Shown here one piece after another: positions 16,331 to 25,550 of a DNA stretch of 32,516 nucleotides. This DNA comes from an uncultured Lachnospiraceae bacterium. GTDB lineage: Bacteria; Bacillota; Clostridia; Lachnospirales; Lachnospiraceae. Each line of letters starts with the position of its first letter. Within the stretch, counting starts at the first letter, position 1. The notes beneath the pieces are model-generated. The model saw only the letters and a program-made list of their open reading frames with translations, was not told the origin of the DNA and searched no databases. Where the stretch lies: contig CAMWXE010000064.1 in the NCBI GenBank assembly GCA_947178145.1, forward strand, positions 1 through 32,516, written 5' to 3'. The position numbers and the translations under genes were made by a program.

Positions 16331-17621
16331 CCTTGATGAGCGGCTTTTTTTCCACAGAATTCCTGTCGATCGTGTACGCCTGCAGAAATCTCTCCCTGGC
16401 CGCGTCAAGCTTTGTCTGGTCATTGGCATAGATTGTGGCGAGAAAATCCCCCTTCTTTACCATATCACCGACTTTTTTGTGCAGCACGAGGCCGACAGAA
16501 AGGTCAATCTCACTCTCCTTTGTCTCACGTCCGCCGCCTAATATCAACGAGCAGATTCCAATCTCGTCACACACGATTTTCTGGATGCAGCCATCCGATG
16601 GAGATTCGATTTCCTGAATAATCGATGCCTGCGGAAGCCTTTCCGGATGATACACAAGTTCTTTGTCTCCTCCTTGCGCTTCGATAAACTCCGCAAGTTT
16701 ATCCAACGCACTGCCATTCTCAATGACCTCTGTTAAAATCTTCTCCGCTTCCTCTTTTGTCGCTGCTCTGCCGCCTGCCACAAGCATATAAGAGCCGAGC
16801 GTCATACACAGTTCAACAAAATCCTCTGGTCCATTGCCGTTTAAGGTATCGATTGCCTCCTTCACTTCCAGCGCATTGCCGACCGCGCAGCCTAACGGCT
16901 GGTCCATATCAGACACTACCGCGATTGTCTTTCTGCCTGCGCCGTTTCCGATTCTGACCATCTCGTGTGCGAGCGCAAAGGAATCCTCCTCTGTCTTCAT
17001 GAAGGCGCCGCTCCCGGTCTTGACATCCAACACAATGGCATCTGCGCCCGCCGCAAGTTTCTTGCTCATAATGGAAGACGCAATCAGGGACATATTGTCG
17101 ACCGTTGCAGTCACATCCCGCAGCGCGTACAATTTCTTGTCGGCTGGCGCCAAGTCCGCTGTCTGCCCCATGATTGCGATTCCGATGCGGTTGACATTCT
17201 CTTTAAACTGCTGTTCTGAAATTGCGGTTGAAAAGCCCGCAAAACTCTCTAATTTGTCAATCGTGCCGCCTGTGTGCCCCAGTCCGCGTCCGCTCATCTT
17301 CGCCACAGTGACGCCCGCTGCTGCCACCATCGGCGTCAGCGCCAGAGAAGTCTTATCACCCACGCCGCCCGTGGAATGCTTGTCGACCTTCACGCCGCGG
17401 ATACCGCTCAGATCCAGCATATCCCCGCTCTTTGCCATCTCCATCGTCAGCGCCAGCGTCTCGTCCTCGTTCATCCCCTGAAAATAGATCGCCATCATCA
17501 TCGCTGACATCTGGTAATCCGGGATTTCACCATCTGTGTACCCCTGTACCATAAAATGAATTTCCTCATTGCTCAGAACGCCACCGTTGCGCTTTTTCAT
17601 AATTAAATCATACATTCTCAT
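16314..17621 (-). CDS. pdp: Pyrimidine-nucleoside phosphorylase
   Basis: The enzyme splits thymidine, deoxyuridine or uridine with phosphate to free base and (deoxy)ribose-1-phosphate for salvage. The 435-residue length is typical. Motifs seen are the phosphate-binding [12 protein letters not shown] at 81-92, [11 protein letters not shown] at 110-120 leading into I-D-K-L-E-S, and [12 protein letters not shown]-terminal hammerhead domain is present. AGGTGG lies 7 bp upstream of the ATG. Firmicute enzymes of this type usually accept both uridine and thymidine, hence pdp rather than deoA. A terminator follows the gene. Confidence 0.95.
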   Translation of the reverse strand: MRMYDLIMKKRNGGVLSNEEIHFMVQGYTDGEIPDYQMSAMMMAIYFQGMNEDETLALTMEMAKSGDMLDLSGIRGVKVDKHSTGGVGDKTSLALTPMVAAAGVTVAKMSGRGLGHTGGTIDKLESFAGFSTAISEQQFKENVNRIGIAIMGQTADLAPADKKLYALRDVTATVDNMSLIASSIMSKKLAAGADAIVLDVKTGSGAFMKTEEDSFALAHEMVRIGNGAGRKTIAVVSDMDQPLGCAVGNALEVKEAIDTLNGNGPEDFVELCMTLGSYMLVAGGRAATKEEAEKILTEVIENGSALDKLAEFIEAQGGDKELVYHPERLPQASIIQEIESPSDGCIQKIVCDEIGICSLILGGGRETKESEIDLSVGLVLHKKVGDMVKKGDFLATIYANDQTKLDAARERFLQAYTIDRNSVEKKPLIKGIVIE

Positions 17622-17648
17622 AAAATTTCCACCTTTCCTATGTTTTTG

Positions 17649-19106
17649 CTATTCCTTTGGCATTCTCCCAATTTCCCTGATTCCGCTGCCATCGACGTTC
17701 ATCCGGTAAAACGGGTGTGGTTCTTCTCCTATATATACCTCAAGAACAATCTCATCCCCGCTGATTTCATAAATCAATGACAGATAAGGGAGACTGTCTT
17801 CCATCGTTTCCTGTTCTGCTCCCGGATAGCGATATTCGAAAACCGTTTCTTTTCCAGTTCCATCTGAATCCATCCTGTTGAGCCTGATTCCGACCGTTTC
17901 CTCCTTCTGTGTGATTTGCTCTTTCCCCTCCTGCATGATTCTATATGTGACATTTCCCTCTATTCCGGCAGTGTAATAAATCTTTCCTTTATAAAACGTC
18001 AAATAATCAGTCGCAGTTTCTTCCTTTGCTAACACGGACAGCACCTTGTCCTTCCAACGGTACATAGCAAGATAATCAAAATCCTCGTCCGAAAACGTAT
18101 AGAGCACACAGTCCTCATCACAATAATCCACATGTACCTCATTCGGAAGCTTTACCTGACTTTCGGAAAGCTCCACTTCTGTCCCAAATACGACAGATTT
18201 CACTTCCCAGTCGGTCACACGCTTTGTTGCTGTAGGCAGGCGCTTTCCGGCCTGTTCAAGCGTCAGCGGTTCGTCCAATGACAGCTCATATACCACATCA
18301 TATTCTGTTGTATCTTCGTTTTCCTCCATATCGCTAAATTCACTGCTTCTCTGTTTTCTGATTCCCACGCCGCTTTCCCAATCATTCATACCATATGATG
18401 TCGTATCTCCAAAAATATATCCATAGGTATCCTCCGAGGATGTCAGCCACCATGCACCATCACAGTAAGTATAGGTATTGCTCTCTGACCATCTCCACGC
18501 ACTGCCGCCGTATGCACACGTTGTAAACGATGTCCCTTCTGCGCTTAATGGTTGATATGGATCGCCGTTAACGCCGCCTTCATTGCGTGTCCGTATCAGA
18601 TTGATATCCTGAAAATTCAAGTAATACCCATCTGTCTCATCACTGGCAATGGCAAACAAAATCCGCGGAATATCTTTAACCTCCATCGAATTTACTTCCA
18701 GAACACCTACATAATCAGGAATCCCATCCTCATTAAAATCCAGCTCCACGCTGTCCAGAAGCTCCCAGCCCTCAGGCACGAAATCGCCAATCTCTCTGCC
18801 TGTCCCGGGCAGTTGCGGCACCTCTATGGGAGCGGAACCAACCTCGCGTTCCGGATCTTCCAATGATGGTTCCTCCTCTTCAGTACTCCGACTCTCCAAT
18901 GCTGCAGCATCCTTGATCCATGTCTCTCCCGCCGACAAACTGCTCTCTGTCGGGCTGTTCTCTATCAGTTCGATATTGTTTGTACTGCCGGTTTCCTCTG
19001 TCAAATTTTCCTCAAGTCTGCTCTCACAGCCTGTCAGAGACAAAATACGGATTCCAATTATCGTCAATAAAACGTTCCTTTTTCCCTCTATAAACATTTT
19101 ATTCAA
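17649..19106 (-). CDS. Lipoprotein with EF-hand-like loop and beta-rich C-terminus
   Basis: The 485-residue protein is predicted to be a lipoprotein: a basic start, hydrophobic stretch 11-24, and lipobox L-T-G-C with the lipidated cysteine at 27. An acidic, Ser/Glu-rich linker of about 70 residues follows. VELDFNEDGIPDYVG (near 120-134) is a calcium-loop-like FG-GAP element. The C-terminal part has repeated D-G-S-G or D-G-T-G turns (RMDSDGTG, RMNVDGSG) and F-Y-K-G-K-I-Y-Y, resembling TolB or DUF5050-type propeller repeats. Ligand and function are unknown. The start is TTG at 19106, 6 bp after AGGAG; the next ATG is too far from that site. Confidence 0.75.
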   Translation of the reverse strand: MNKMFIEGKRNVLLTIIGIRILSLTGCESRLEENLTEETGSTNNIELIENSPTESSLSAGETWIKDAAALESRSTEEEEPSLEDPEREVGSAPIEVPQLPGTGREIGDFVPEGWELLDSVELDFNEDGIPDYVGVLEVNSMEVKDIPRILFAIASDETDGYYLNFQDINLIRTRNEGGVNGDPYQPLSAEGTSFTTCAYGGSAWRWSESNTYTYCDGAWWLTSSEDTYGYIFGDTTSYGMNDWESGVGIRKQRSSEFSDMEENEDTTEYDVVYELSLDEPLTLEQAGKRLPTATKRVTDWEVKSVVFGTEVELSESQVKLPNEVHVDYCDEDCVLYTFSDEDFDYLAMYRWKDKVLSVLAKEETATDYLTFYKGKIYYTAGIEGNVTYRIMQEGKEQITQKEETVGIRLNRMDSDGTGKETVFEYRYPGAEQETMEDSLPYLSLIYEISGDEIVLEVYIGEEPHPFYRMNVDGSGIREIGRMPKE

Positions 19107-19136
19107 ATATACTCCTGTTCTTTCCCCTGTCCACCC

Positions 19137-19223
19137 TCACAAATCATCTGATGTCCGGCAATAACAATTATTTGTCACAATACATATGTACGCCCGCTCC
19201 TGTAATGCTTCTGCAAGTTTCAT
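19137..19223 (-). pseudogene. Vestige of a DIP1984/septicolysin-like gene start
   Basis: An ATG at 19223, 9 bp after GGAG, begins MKLAEALQERA. As I recall, that is the conserved N-terminus of DIP1984-family proteins, which continue D-L-N-R-x-I. Here the sequence turns into unrelated residues (YICIVTNNCYC) and stops after 28 codons. The simplest reading is that the rest of the gene was deleted and the ribosome binding site and first 11 codons remain. Chance matching of 11 residues plus a ribosome binding site is unlikely, but the family match rests on memory. Confidence 0.5.
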
Positions 19224-19238
19224 GTCATATTTCTCCAA

Positions 19239-20015
19239 TCAAAAAATCATCAAAAACATCAAAGCCCTTTCTGACAGGGACTGCTCACCCAGCGTCATAA
19301 TCCCCCAATTCTCCGCCCTCACACCAAAGGCTTTCACATTGCCATTTGGCGTCATGCGCCACGTATGTTCTGTGTAATTCTTCAATTCCGAATCAACCGA
19401 AGAAGCCAGGAGCCTTGCCACATGGTCACAATTGTTTGTGTAAATCTGATATACTGGATGGCCGTCTCCCTGCCCTATCCGCTCTAATGCCTGTCTGTAT
19501 TCCGCTTTCTTGTCCGTATCCTCTTCCATAGCCCATTTTTCATATAGAATTGCAAACTGCTCCTCTGCTGCAAGATAGGGCGCTGCCTGCCCTATTACAA
19601 TATAGTACTCTTCCGCCGTGATCGGTCTGTACAATGCCACATCATAATTGTCTGTCAGCTGGTCGCCATCCAACTGCAGATTCCCTGACTGCAAAAATGC
19701 ATCCGTCTCATCTGCAGTCATTGCCCCGATACTCATTTTTCCGACACCGCTTTTCCCCAGCAGACTTTCTTTTAGCGACCGCTGCATTCCGTTATAACTC
19801 AATACCGTTCCGCAGCCTTCCCCGTCCACAAGCATTACAATGCTGTGCCCCAGCCCTTTCATACCGTCTGCATTTACAATATAGTACAGCATACAGTCAT
19901 TTGCTGCCAACGCAGTCTCCCGCACTGACAGGCGCATGGAAAAGCACACTGCAGCATACACGGCCAGCAGCATAAGCAAACCATATTTCATCTTTGCCAT
20001 TGTTTCTTTTTTCAT
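19239..20015 (-). CDS. Exported protein, possible permuted papain-fold (NlpC/P60-like)
   Basis: The 258-residue product has one N-terminal hydrophobic segment (about 11-28), so it is secreted or membrane-anchored. A histidine in K-G-L-G-H-S-I-V-M-L (His57) and a cysteine in Y-T-N-N-C-D-H-V-A (Cys196) occur in the order His-then-Cys. The GH-S/T beta strand and the N-C-x-x-V-A helix start are typical of circularly permuted NlpC/P60 and DUF4105-like domains. If correct, His57 and Cys196 would be catalytic, with a peptide or lipid-amide substrate. This is inference; no named family was confirmed. It begins 9 bp after rtcB. Confidence 0.6.
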   Translation of the reverse strand: MKKETMAKMKYGLLMLLAVYAAVCFSMRLSVRETALAANDCMLYYIVNADGMKGLGHSIVMLVDGEGCGTVLSYNGMQRSLKESLLGKSGVGKMSIGAMTADETDAFLQSGNLQLDGDQLTDNYDVALYRPITAEEYYIVIGQAAPYLAAEEQFAILYEKWAMEEDTDKKAEYRQALERIGQGDGHPVYQIYTNNCDHVARLLASSVDSELKNYTEHTWRMTPNGNVKAFGVRAENWGIMTLGEQSLSERALMFLMIF

Positions 20016-20024
20016 AGCGCCTGT

Positions 20025-21524
20025 TCAACTTTTCACCGTTAATATCGGTTCCATCCGCGCCACGGGCGCTGCCATATCATGTGTTGTGTGCACTGCAATG
20101 ACCTCATTGATATCCTTATAGGCATAGGGAGCCTCCGCCCGAATCGTCTCTTCCCATTTTTTTAGAATATCAGTTCTCCCCTTCAAGTCATTTCGCGCCG
20201 GGTCAATCGGCGTAATGACATGAAATTTCTCCATAAACTGCCGAAATACCTCATCATTGCCCTTGATTGCATCACCGCGGGATTTCTTCCGCCCAGCGCC
20301 GTGACTGGCACTCCAGAGAGCATCCGGATTCCCCAATCCGCGAAGCAGATAGCTGGAACTGCCCATCGATCCAGGAATCATCACCGGTTCGCCGTAATAG
20401 GCAAACTCTGTGCCCTCCATCTCCCCGCAGCCGCCGGCGCAGCAGGCTCCTTTTCGGTGAATATAGTAATCTTCACCGTCCATCTGCTGTTTCCAGATAT
20501 AATTGTGCGGCGCATCGTATAAAAGCTCCATATCACACGCACCCAATACCTGTGCAAAAACATCCTGAATCATAAACCCGAGAAACAGGCGATTGGCAAA
20601 CCCAAAATTCGCCGCATTCCCGGAAACAGACCAGAACCGGTTCCATGTATCTGGATCAGCGCCCGCCTCTGGTATCGGATAAATTTTATTCTCAGGGTGA
20701 GCCAGTCCCGCCGGATAAATATCCTGACAAATCTGACGGTTCAGCAAACCGCTGTGATGGCCGATTGTCAGAGAGCCTGTATGAAGCATCACCACGACAG
20801 CCCCTTTTTTGATATTCCACGCGTTGGCCGTCTGCCCATCATAGATCTCGGCAACCCGCTGTACTTCCAGAAAATGATTTCCGCCGCCGATTGTCCCAAT
20901 CTGATCGTCATAAGCAACTTGATCATAGCTGCCGATAAAATCCTCCAGCCCTTCTGCGTGCGCTGTTTTCACACTCCCTCGAAATACAGTGCGATTCAGC
21001 CATTTCTCCTGTATCTCAGGCTGATAGTATCGCCACAGACCACTCTTTTTACTGTCATTATGCGTCTCCAACAATCCCTCAAGACCATAGCGCAGCAACG
21101 CCTCCCGCTGTCTGCCCGTCATCGGAATCTGTCTGCCGCCTTCAAAAAAGATATGGCGAATCTTCTTTGCCAATTCTGGAAGTCTTTCCCGAATCCGCTC
21201 CTCCGATAAGTTCGTTGTATAAAACCGCATACCACAGTTGATATCGTTTCCCATCGCCTGCGGAACCACAAATCCCTTCGTCATCATCACTGTCCCAATC
21301 GGAATCCCCGCACCCTTGTGAAAATCCGGCGTCAGGATGATCTTCTCAATCCGCGGTTCATCCGCCTGAAAATAACCTGACACGGATATCAGCCTTTCCA
21401 GAGTGTTCTCTAACGCTGTCATCTGATGCAGTTCTGCCACAGCATTTTTATCTGGCGCCGCATCCTGCGGCAGATAGCATGCAATCACGTTCTTTCTGTC
21501 TTTCCATTCTATTTTACGTACCAT
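20025..21524 (-). CDS. rtcB: RtcB-family RNA ligase
   Basis: RtcB joins RNA 2',3'-cyclic phosphate or 3'-phosphate ends to 5'-OH ends using GTP and Mn2+. The 499-residue protein has the metal and guanylylation residues in order: G-N-D-I-N-C-G-M-R (Asp94, Cys97), GGGNHFLE (His217), M-L-H-T-G-S (His248), D-A-P-H-N (His340), H-R-K-G-A (His356), PGSMG, and A-S-H-G-A-G-R with the guanylated histidine at 408. H-R-K-G-A is followed by a cysteine-rich insert (CCAGGC). The start at 21524 has AAGGAG just upstream; the reading frame is open further but without a site. Repair or tRNA-splicing substrates are unknown. Confidence 0.93.
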   Translation of the reverse strand: MVRKIEWKDRKNVIACYLPQDAAPDKNAVAELHQMTALENTLERLISVSGYFQADEPRIEKIILTPDFHKGAGIPIGTVMMTKGFVVPQAMGNDINCGMRFYTTNLSEERIRERLPELAKKIRHIFFEGGRQIPMTGRQREALLRYGLEGLLETHNDSKKSGLWRYYQPEIQEKWLNRTVFRGSVKTAHAEGLEDFIGSYDQVAYDDQIGTIGGGNHFLEVQRVAEIYDGQTANAWNIKKGAVVVMLHTGSLTIGHHSGLLNRQICQDIYPAGLAHPENKIYPIPEAGADPDTWNRFWSVSGNAANFGFANRLFLGFMIQDVFAQVLGACDMELLYDAPHNYIWKQQMDGEDYYIHRKGACCAGGCGEMEGTEFAYYGEPVMIPGSMGSSSYLLRGLGNPDALWSASHGAGRKKSRGDAIKGNDEVFRQFMEKFHVITPIDPARNDLKGRTDILKKWEETIRAEAPYAYKDINEVIAVHTTHDMAAPVARMEPILTVKS

Positions 21525-21537
21525 AAAACTCCTTCTT

Positions 21538-21639
21538 CTACAGCCAGGCCGACTGCAAATCGATATCTGATTCCAATCTGTTCCTCTCGCGCTCACAATG
21601 GTCAGAGATGCAGGCATAACCATCCCGGCAGCAGAGCAT
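21538..21639 (-). CDS. Doubtful cysteine-rich micro-ORF upstream of rtcB
   Basis: A 33-codon ORF beginning MLCCRDGYACISDHCERE ends 13 bp before the rtcB start. It has four cysteines in 13 residues (C-C-x5-C-x4-C) and a charged C-terminus, which is unusual for random sequence. No ribosome binding site precedes its ATG, and the frame is open upstream into the chemotaxis gene, so the true start is unclear. It may be a remnant or spurious. The 182-bp gap holds nothing else that I can identify. Confidence 0.25.
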   Translation of the reverse strand: MLCCRDGYACISDHCERERNRLESDIDLQSAWL

Positions 21640-21706
21640 ACCGTGTTTGGGGTTAACAAACACTGCCAACAACAGAAATGATGGATGACTGATGTAGCAC
21701 GCTGAC

Positions 21707-23413
21707 TTACCGTTTGGAAGGACCACCCTTTAATTTAAACTTTTCTACAAGCCTTTTCATAAGCTGTGACTGGCTGGACAGTTCCTGGCTGGTTGCCGCA
21801 CTTTCTTCTGCAGTTGCCGAGTTTGTCTGTACAACATTGGAAATCTGGTCTATTCCTATCATAATCTGAGAGACGGAATAGGCCTGATCGTTGCTGGCCT
21901 CTGAAATCTGTCCGATAATGCTTGTCATTTTATTTACGTCATTTACTGCCTGAAGCAGAGACTGTGCTGTATCGTCAGCAATTTGCGTTCCGTTTTCGAC
22001 TACCTTTAATGAATTTTCAATCAGAGCAGCAATGTTCTTAGAAGCTTCTGCACTCTTGTTTGCCAGGCTGCGGACTTCATCAGCAACTACAGCAAACCCT
22101 TTTCCTGCTGCACCTGCGCGGGCGGCCTCTACAGCAGCGTTTAGAGCAAGAATATTCGTCTGGAGAGCAATATCTTCAATTGTCTTAATAATCTTTCCAA
22201 TCTCACTGGAACAATTACTGATATCATCCATTGCCTGTATCATTTGCTGCATTTTTTCGTTGCTCACGTTCATTTTCGCGCTGACATAGCCTGCCGTTGC
22301 ATTTGCCTGCCGTGCATTGTCCGCATTCTGATTCACTGTGTTGGAGATTTCATTAATGGTGGCAGCGAGTTCCTGTACGGAACTTGCCTGCTCGCTTGTT
22401 CCCTGAGAAAGCGCCTGAGCACCATTTGATACCTGTTCTGCACTGCTTGCAACCTGAGAAGAACTTTGGCTTATCTGCCACATCGTGTCGTTGAGCTTTT
22501 CCGCAATCCCCCGAAAAGACACCAGCAGTGGGTAGAAGCTGCCCGTATATTCTTTTTCACAGATAGAATCCACCGTAAAATCGCCTTTAGCCATCTTAGC
22601 AAGGAATTTATTCTCATCATCTATAATAACCTGAAGCTTGTGAATCAGTCTTCCTACCTGTGCAGCGAGGACACCCAATTCATCCTTAGAGGTATAGGAA
22701 ATCTCTACATTCAAATCGCCTTCTGCCATTTTTATAGCGGCATTTTCCATTTCGGAAATAGGGGTCTTGATCAAACGTATAATCACAAACGAAAAGACAA
22801 CTCCCACAGCGATTACGGTGATGATGACTGTTGTCATATTCCTGATGGCAGTTTGGTAAAGGGACGAACTTTCCTCTGCTGCGTCGTTGCTTCCTTCTGT
22901 ATTGTAGGTGATAATATCATTAAAAGCACTGTTTAACGAATTATAGAGATCTACGCATTCACCTTCCAAAATCGCGCGGGCATCCTCAGTGCGTCCCTGT
23001 TGAGCCAGCATTATCATTTCTTCATCTGCTTCACTGTACTGCGTCCAGAGGCTCCTTGCATTATCATAGAAAGCTCTTTCCTCTTCGTCGATTAATTTCC
23101 CATATGTAGCTAAAAGGGCATTCATCTCTCCTTTCTCCTTTTGAAGGTACTGGAGACTGGATGCTTCTACGTCGTCAGAAATTGCAGTAAGATACCCTAG
23201 TTCATTAAGACGGATATTAGAAAGAGTAGCAGCCAAGTCTCTTGCTGTGTCAATGCTAGGCAGCCAACTTGCAGAGATGTCAATTGTCATTTCGTTCATC
23301 TGTCCCATAAGATTGAATGACATACCGCCGATAATAAGCATACCTATCAACGCGACTCCTATGAGGATATATAATTTTATTCTGATTTTTAAATTCCTTA
23401 TGCAGTTAATCAT
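21707..23413 (-). CDS. Methyl-accepting chemotaxis protein
   Basis: The 568-residue receptor has membrane segment 1 at about 13-33, an extracellular four-helix-bundle-type sensor (about 34-190), membrane segment 2 at about 193-214, a HAMP region (about 214-266), and a cytoplasmic coiled coil. The coiled-coil hairpin tip, [20 protein letters not shown] at 429-448, contacts CheA and CheW. Ala/Gln/Glu-rich methylation regions flank the tip. The ligand is not predictable. It has its own strong promoter (23452-23480). No other chemotaxis genes are nearby, so it is an orphan receptor here. Confidence 0.95.
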   Translation of the reverse strand: MINCIRNLKIRIKLYILIGVALIGMLIIGGMSFNLMGQMNEMTIDISASWLPSIDTARDLAATLSNIRLNELGYLTAISDDVEASSLQYLQKEKGEMNALLATYGKLIDEEERAFYDNARSLWTQYSEADEEMIMLAQQGRTEDARAILEGECVDLYNSLNSAFNDIITYNTEGSNDAAEESSSLYQTAIRNMTTVIITVIAVGVVFSFVIIRLIKTPISEMENAAIKMAEGDLNVEISYTSKDELGVLAAQVGRLIHKLQVIIDDENKFLAKMAKGDFTVDSICEKEYTGSFYPLLVSFRGIAEKLNDTMWQISQSSSQVASSAEQVSNGAQALSQGTSEQASSVQELAATINEISNTVNQNADNARQANATAGYVSAKMNVSNEKMQQMIQAMDDISNCSSEIGKIIKTIEDIALQTNILALNAAVEAARAGAAGKGFAVVADEVRSLANKSAEASKNIAALIENSLKVVENGTQIADDTAQSLLQAVNDVNKMTSIIGQISEASNDQAYSVSQIMIGIDQISNVVQTNSATAEESAATSQELSSQSQLMKRLVEKFKLKGGPSKR

Positions 23414-23451
23414 GTCTCTAATCTCCTTTTGTACCCTTAATCATTTCCATA

Positions 23452-23480
23452 ATTATACTAAATAAGTTTGTTTTTTTCAA
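23452..23480 (-). promoter_or_regulatory. Predicted SigmaA promoter for the chemotaxis receptor
   Basis: On the minus strand, TTGAAA (23475-23480) and TATAAT (23452-23457) are separated by 17 bp, a near-perfect consensus. The transcript would start near 23445, giving a leader of about 30 nt with AAAGGAG before the ATG at 23413. Confidence 0.7.
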
Positions 23481-23646
23481 GTTATTAAACTGCATGCTGT
23501 CAATGAATAATCATGCTTATTATAATGCGCTGAGAAGAAAATGTCCGCCTGTTTGACAGGCTACCCTATATATTTGCCCGCTATGCCTCCTTCATTTGGC
23601 ACAAATCTCCCACAAACTGTGACGCACATCTGGCAGAAAGCTTTTT

Positions 23647-25200
23647 TCAAACACGCTCTAAATCAAACACTTCTGTCGCAATCTTTTCCCGGAACCGCAC
23701 ATCATGCTCCACGATCAGCATGGTCGGCTGACAGGAAAGTATCAGTTTTTCGATCTGCATTCTGGAGAACACATCAATATAGTTGAGCGGCTCATCCCAT
23801 ATATACAGATGCGCCGGAGTCAGAAGGCTCGCTGCAATCAGAACCTTCTTTTTTTGTCCCTCTGAAAAATCTTCCATATTCTTGGAAAACTGCACCCGCT
23901 CCATGTCAAGCTGCCTGAGAATCGCACAAAACAGGCTCTCCTGCAATCCACGGCACGCACAAAATTTCTGTACGCTTCCCTTTAAAAAGGATGTGTCCTG
24001 ATTCACATAGGAGATTGTCAGACCAGACGCCACTGCAATCAATCCGCTTTCATTAATAATATCATTTTCAATTTGCCCGTTTATGACATCCGTCAAATCC
24101 GCATTTTTCAAAATTGCTTTGATCAGAGTTGATTTCCCACAGCCATTTCTCCCCTTCAGGAAAACGCGCTCCCCCTGACGCAGTTCCATACTCAGATTCT
24201 GCAAAACCGACTCCTTAGTATCAGGATAAGTCAGGCTATATTCCTTGATTGTCAACAGTACCTCCTTGTGATGCCTTAAGGAAAAGAGCTTCAGATCAGC
24301 TGGATTTTCGATATCCTGAAGCAAACCTTCCTTTTCCTCGATTTCCCTGTCAATGCGCTCCTCCATCTGCTTTACCCTGCTCTGCATTTTCTTTGTCTTG
24401 GCTCCGATATATGCACGCGTATTCTTAAAACGATCATGCTCCTTCACCGGATCAAAGCCAATCTTTGTGTGTTCGTTCTGATCGGCCCACTGGCGGACAC
24501 GCCTTGATGCCTTGTTAAGCTTGCCAATTTCCTTTTTATGCTTTTCATTTTCCGCGAGAGAAAAGGCATCCTTTCGTGCTTTATTCTCCCACCAGCTCGA
24601 AAAATTACCGCTCTGCACCTCGATTGTCCGCCGGTTGAGCACAAGCACATGGTCTATGCAGGCATCAAGCAAATCCCTGTCATGTGACACGAGGATATAC
24701 CCTTTTTTGCTGTTTAAATAGCATTTAACTGTCTCACGCGCGTTCTGGTCAAGATGGTTCGTCGGTTCGTCAATCAGCAGAAAATCATTTTCGCCAGAAA
24801 ACAAAACTGCGAGCATCAACTTGGTCCGCTCCCCATAACTTAGTGTATCAAACGGACGATACAAAATCTCCGCATCCAGTTCCAACGCCTCCAGCTCGCA
24901 CAAAACGCGCCACAACTCACACCCCTGCTTCATTTGTTCCAAAAGCTCTGCACCGCATTCTGTCAGCGACTCATCTGGTACCTGATAAGGAAAATAGTCA
25001 AATACTGCAGAAGTATGGATGCCTCCCGCATATTCCTGTTTGCCGAGCAGCAGGCTCAGAAAAGTCGTCTTTCCTTTTCCGTTCCGCCCGATAAAACCCA
25101 ATTTCCAATCCGTGTCAATTACAAAAGAAACATTGTCAAAAATCATATCATAACTTCCCTCATACGAGAATGTCAGATTTGTTACCTGTATCTGTGCCAT
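23647..25200 (-). CDS. ABC-F ribosome-protection ATPase, Lsa-like
   Basis: The 517-residue protein has two fused ABC ATPase domains and no membrane segments. Walker A motifs are GRNGKGKT (38-45) and G-R-N-G-C-G-K-S-T (about 344). Signature motifs are LSYGERTK and FSEGQKKK, each before a Walker B ending D-E-P. A charged linker of about 100 residues joins the domains. The start DTDWKLGFIGRNGKGKTT and the truncated C-terminus resemble Lsa-type ABC-F proteins, which remove lincosamides, streptogramin A and pleuromutilins from the ribosome. The exact drug profile cannot be read. GGGGG precedes the ATG. The long leader carries an upstream ORF and two terminators, consistent with drug-induced attenuation. 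Confidence 0.87.
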   Translation of the reverse strand: MAQIQVTNLTFSYEGSYDMIFDNVSFVIDTDWKLGFIGRNGKGKTTFLSLLLGKQEYAGGIHTSAVFDYFPYQVPDESLTECGAELLEQMKQGCELWRVLCELEALELDAEILYRPFDTLSYGERTKLMLAVLFSGENDFLLIDEPTNHLDQNARETVKCYLNSKKGYILVSHDRDLLDACIDHVLVLNRRTIEVQSGNFSSWWENKARKDAFSLAENEKHKKEIGKLNKASRRVRQWADQNEHTKIGFDPVKEHDRFKNTRAYIGAKTKKMQSRVKQMEERIDREIEEKEGLLQDIENPADLKLFSLRHHKEVLLTIKEYSLTYPDTKESVLQNLSMELRQGERVFLKGRNGCGKSTLIKAILKNADLTDVINGQIENDIINESGLIAVASGLTISYVNQDTSFLKGSVQKFCACRGLQESLFCAILRQLDMERVQFSKNMEDFSEGQKKKVLIAASLLTPAHLYIWDEPLNYIDVFSRMQIEKLILSCQPTMLIVEHDVRFREKIATEVFDLERV

Positions 25201-25232
25201 ATTGCAGTCCCCCTTCCGGATTCTGTATCAAC

Positions 25233-25263
25233 AAAAAAGAACCATCCGCCGCCAAATGATTCT
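25233..25263 (-). terminator. Leader terminator 2 of the ABC-F gene
   Basis: On the minus strand, AGAATCAT (from 25263) pairs with ATGGTTCT to form an 8-bp stem with one G-U pair and a 10-nt loop, followed directly by TTTTT. It lies 33 bp upstream of the ABC-F start codon and inside its leader, so it probably acts as an attenuator. Confidence 0.6.
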
Positions 25264-25326
25264 AAATTATGTTCTCTATATCACCTCATCCGTATTTACA
25301 AAACAGTCCTAAATAGAAAGGCACAC

Positions 25327-25360
25327 AAAAAAGAGGTTATGAGCAACATAATCCACCTTT
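25327..25360 (-). terminator. Leader terminator 1 of the ABC-F gene
   Basis: On the minus strand, GGATTATG pairs with CATAACC with one bulged A and a 5-nt loop. The stem is followed after two bases by TTTTTT. A weaker outer pairing (AAAGG with CTTTT) extends the stem. It lies about 76 bp past the three-codon upstream ORF. Confidence 0.55.
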
Positions 25361-25435
25361 GGCAACATGATTAATTAATCCCATTCCGCATTACAGAATC
25401 ACGATTCTTCATTATTTCATGTTTTCAAAAGTAGA

Positions 25436-25447
25436 TTATCTCCGCAT
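25436..25447 (-). CDS. Three-codon leader ORF (Met-Arg-Arg) before the ABC-F gene
   Basis: ATG CGG AGA TAA is preceded by an excellent site, GAGGTG, with 5-bp spacing. It is the first such site in the transcript, about 24 nt after the predicted start. Very short leader peptides that stall drug-bound ribosomes are a known control of resistance genes. That this one does so is inference. Confidence 0.4.
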   Translation of the reverse strand: MRR

Positions 25448-25477
25448 CTTTTCACCTCTTTCATCAAATCTACCACT

Positions 25478-25506
25478 ATTATAGGATTCGCATTCGTGTT
25501 TGTCAA
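25478..25506 (-). promoter_or_regulatory. Perfect-consensus SigmaA promoter for the ABC-F gene
   Basis: On the minus strand, TTGACA (25501-25506) and TATAAT (25478-25483) are separated by exactly 17 bp. The transcript would start near 25471 and carry a leader of about 270 nt. Such a strong promoter before a resistance gene suggests that control acts after initiation. Confidence 0.8.
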
Positions 25507-25550
25507 CCTCCTGGCTAAAATTTTACCTCTTTACACCTTTCACACAGGTC

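Noticed and set aside
23547..23561. GCCTGT-TTG-ACAGGC hairpin downstream of the ABC-F gene as its terminator
   Set aside because: The stem is only 6 bp with a 3-nt loop and no continuous T-run on the minus strand. The terminator of the ABC-F gene is not evident.
25395..25408. AGAATC/GATTCT palindrome in the ABC-F leader as a separate regulatory site
   Set aside because: The two-base centre is too small for a full hairpin, and the element is short enough to be chance; it may be part of an alternative leader fold.
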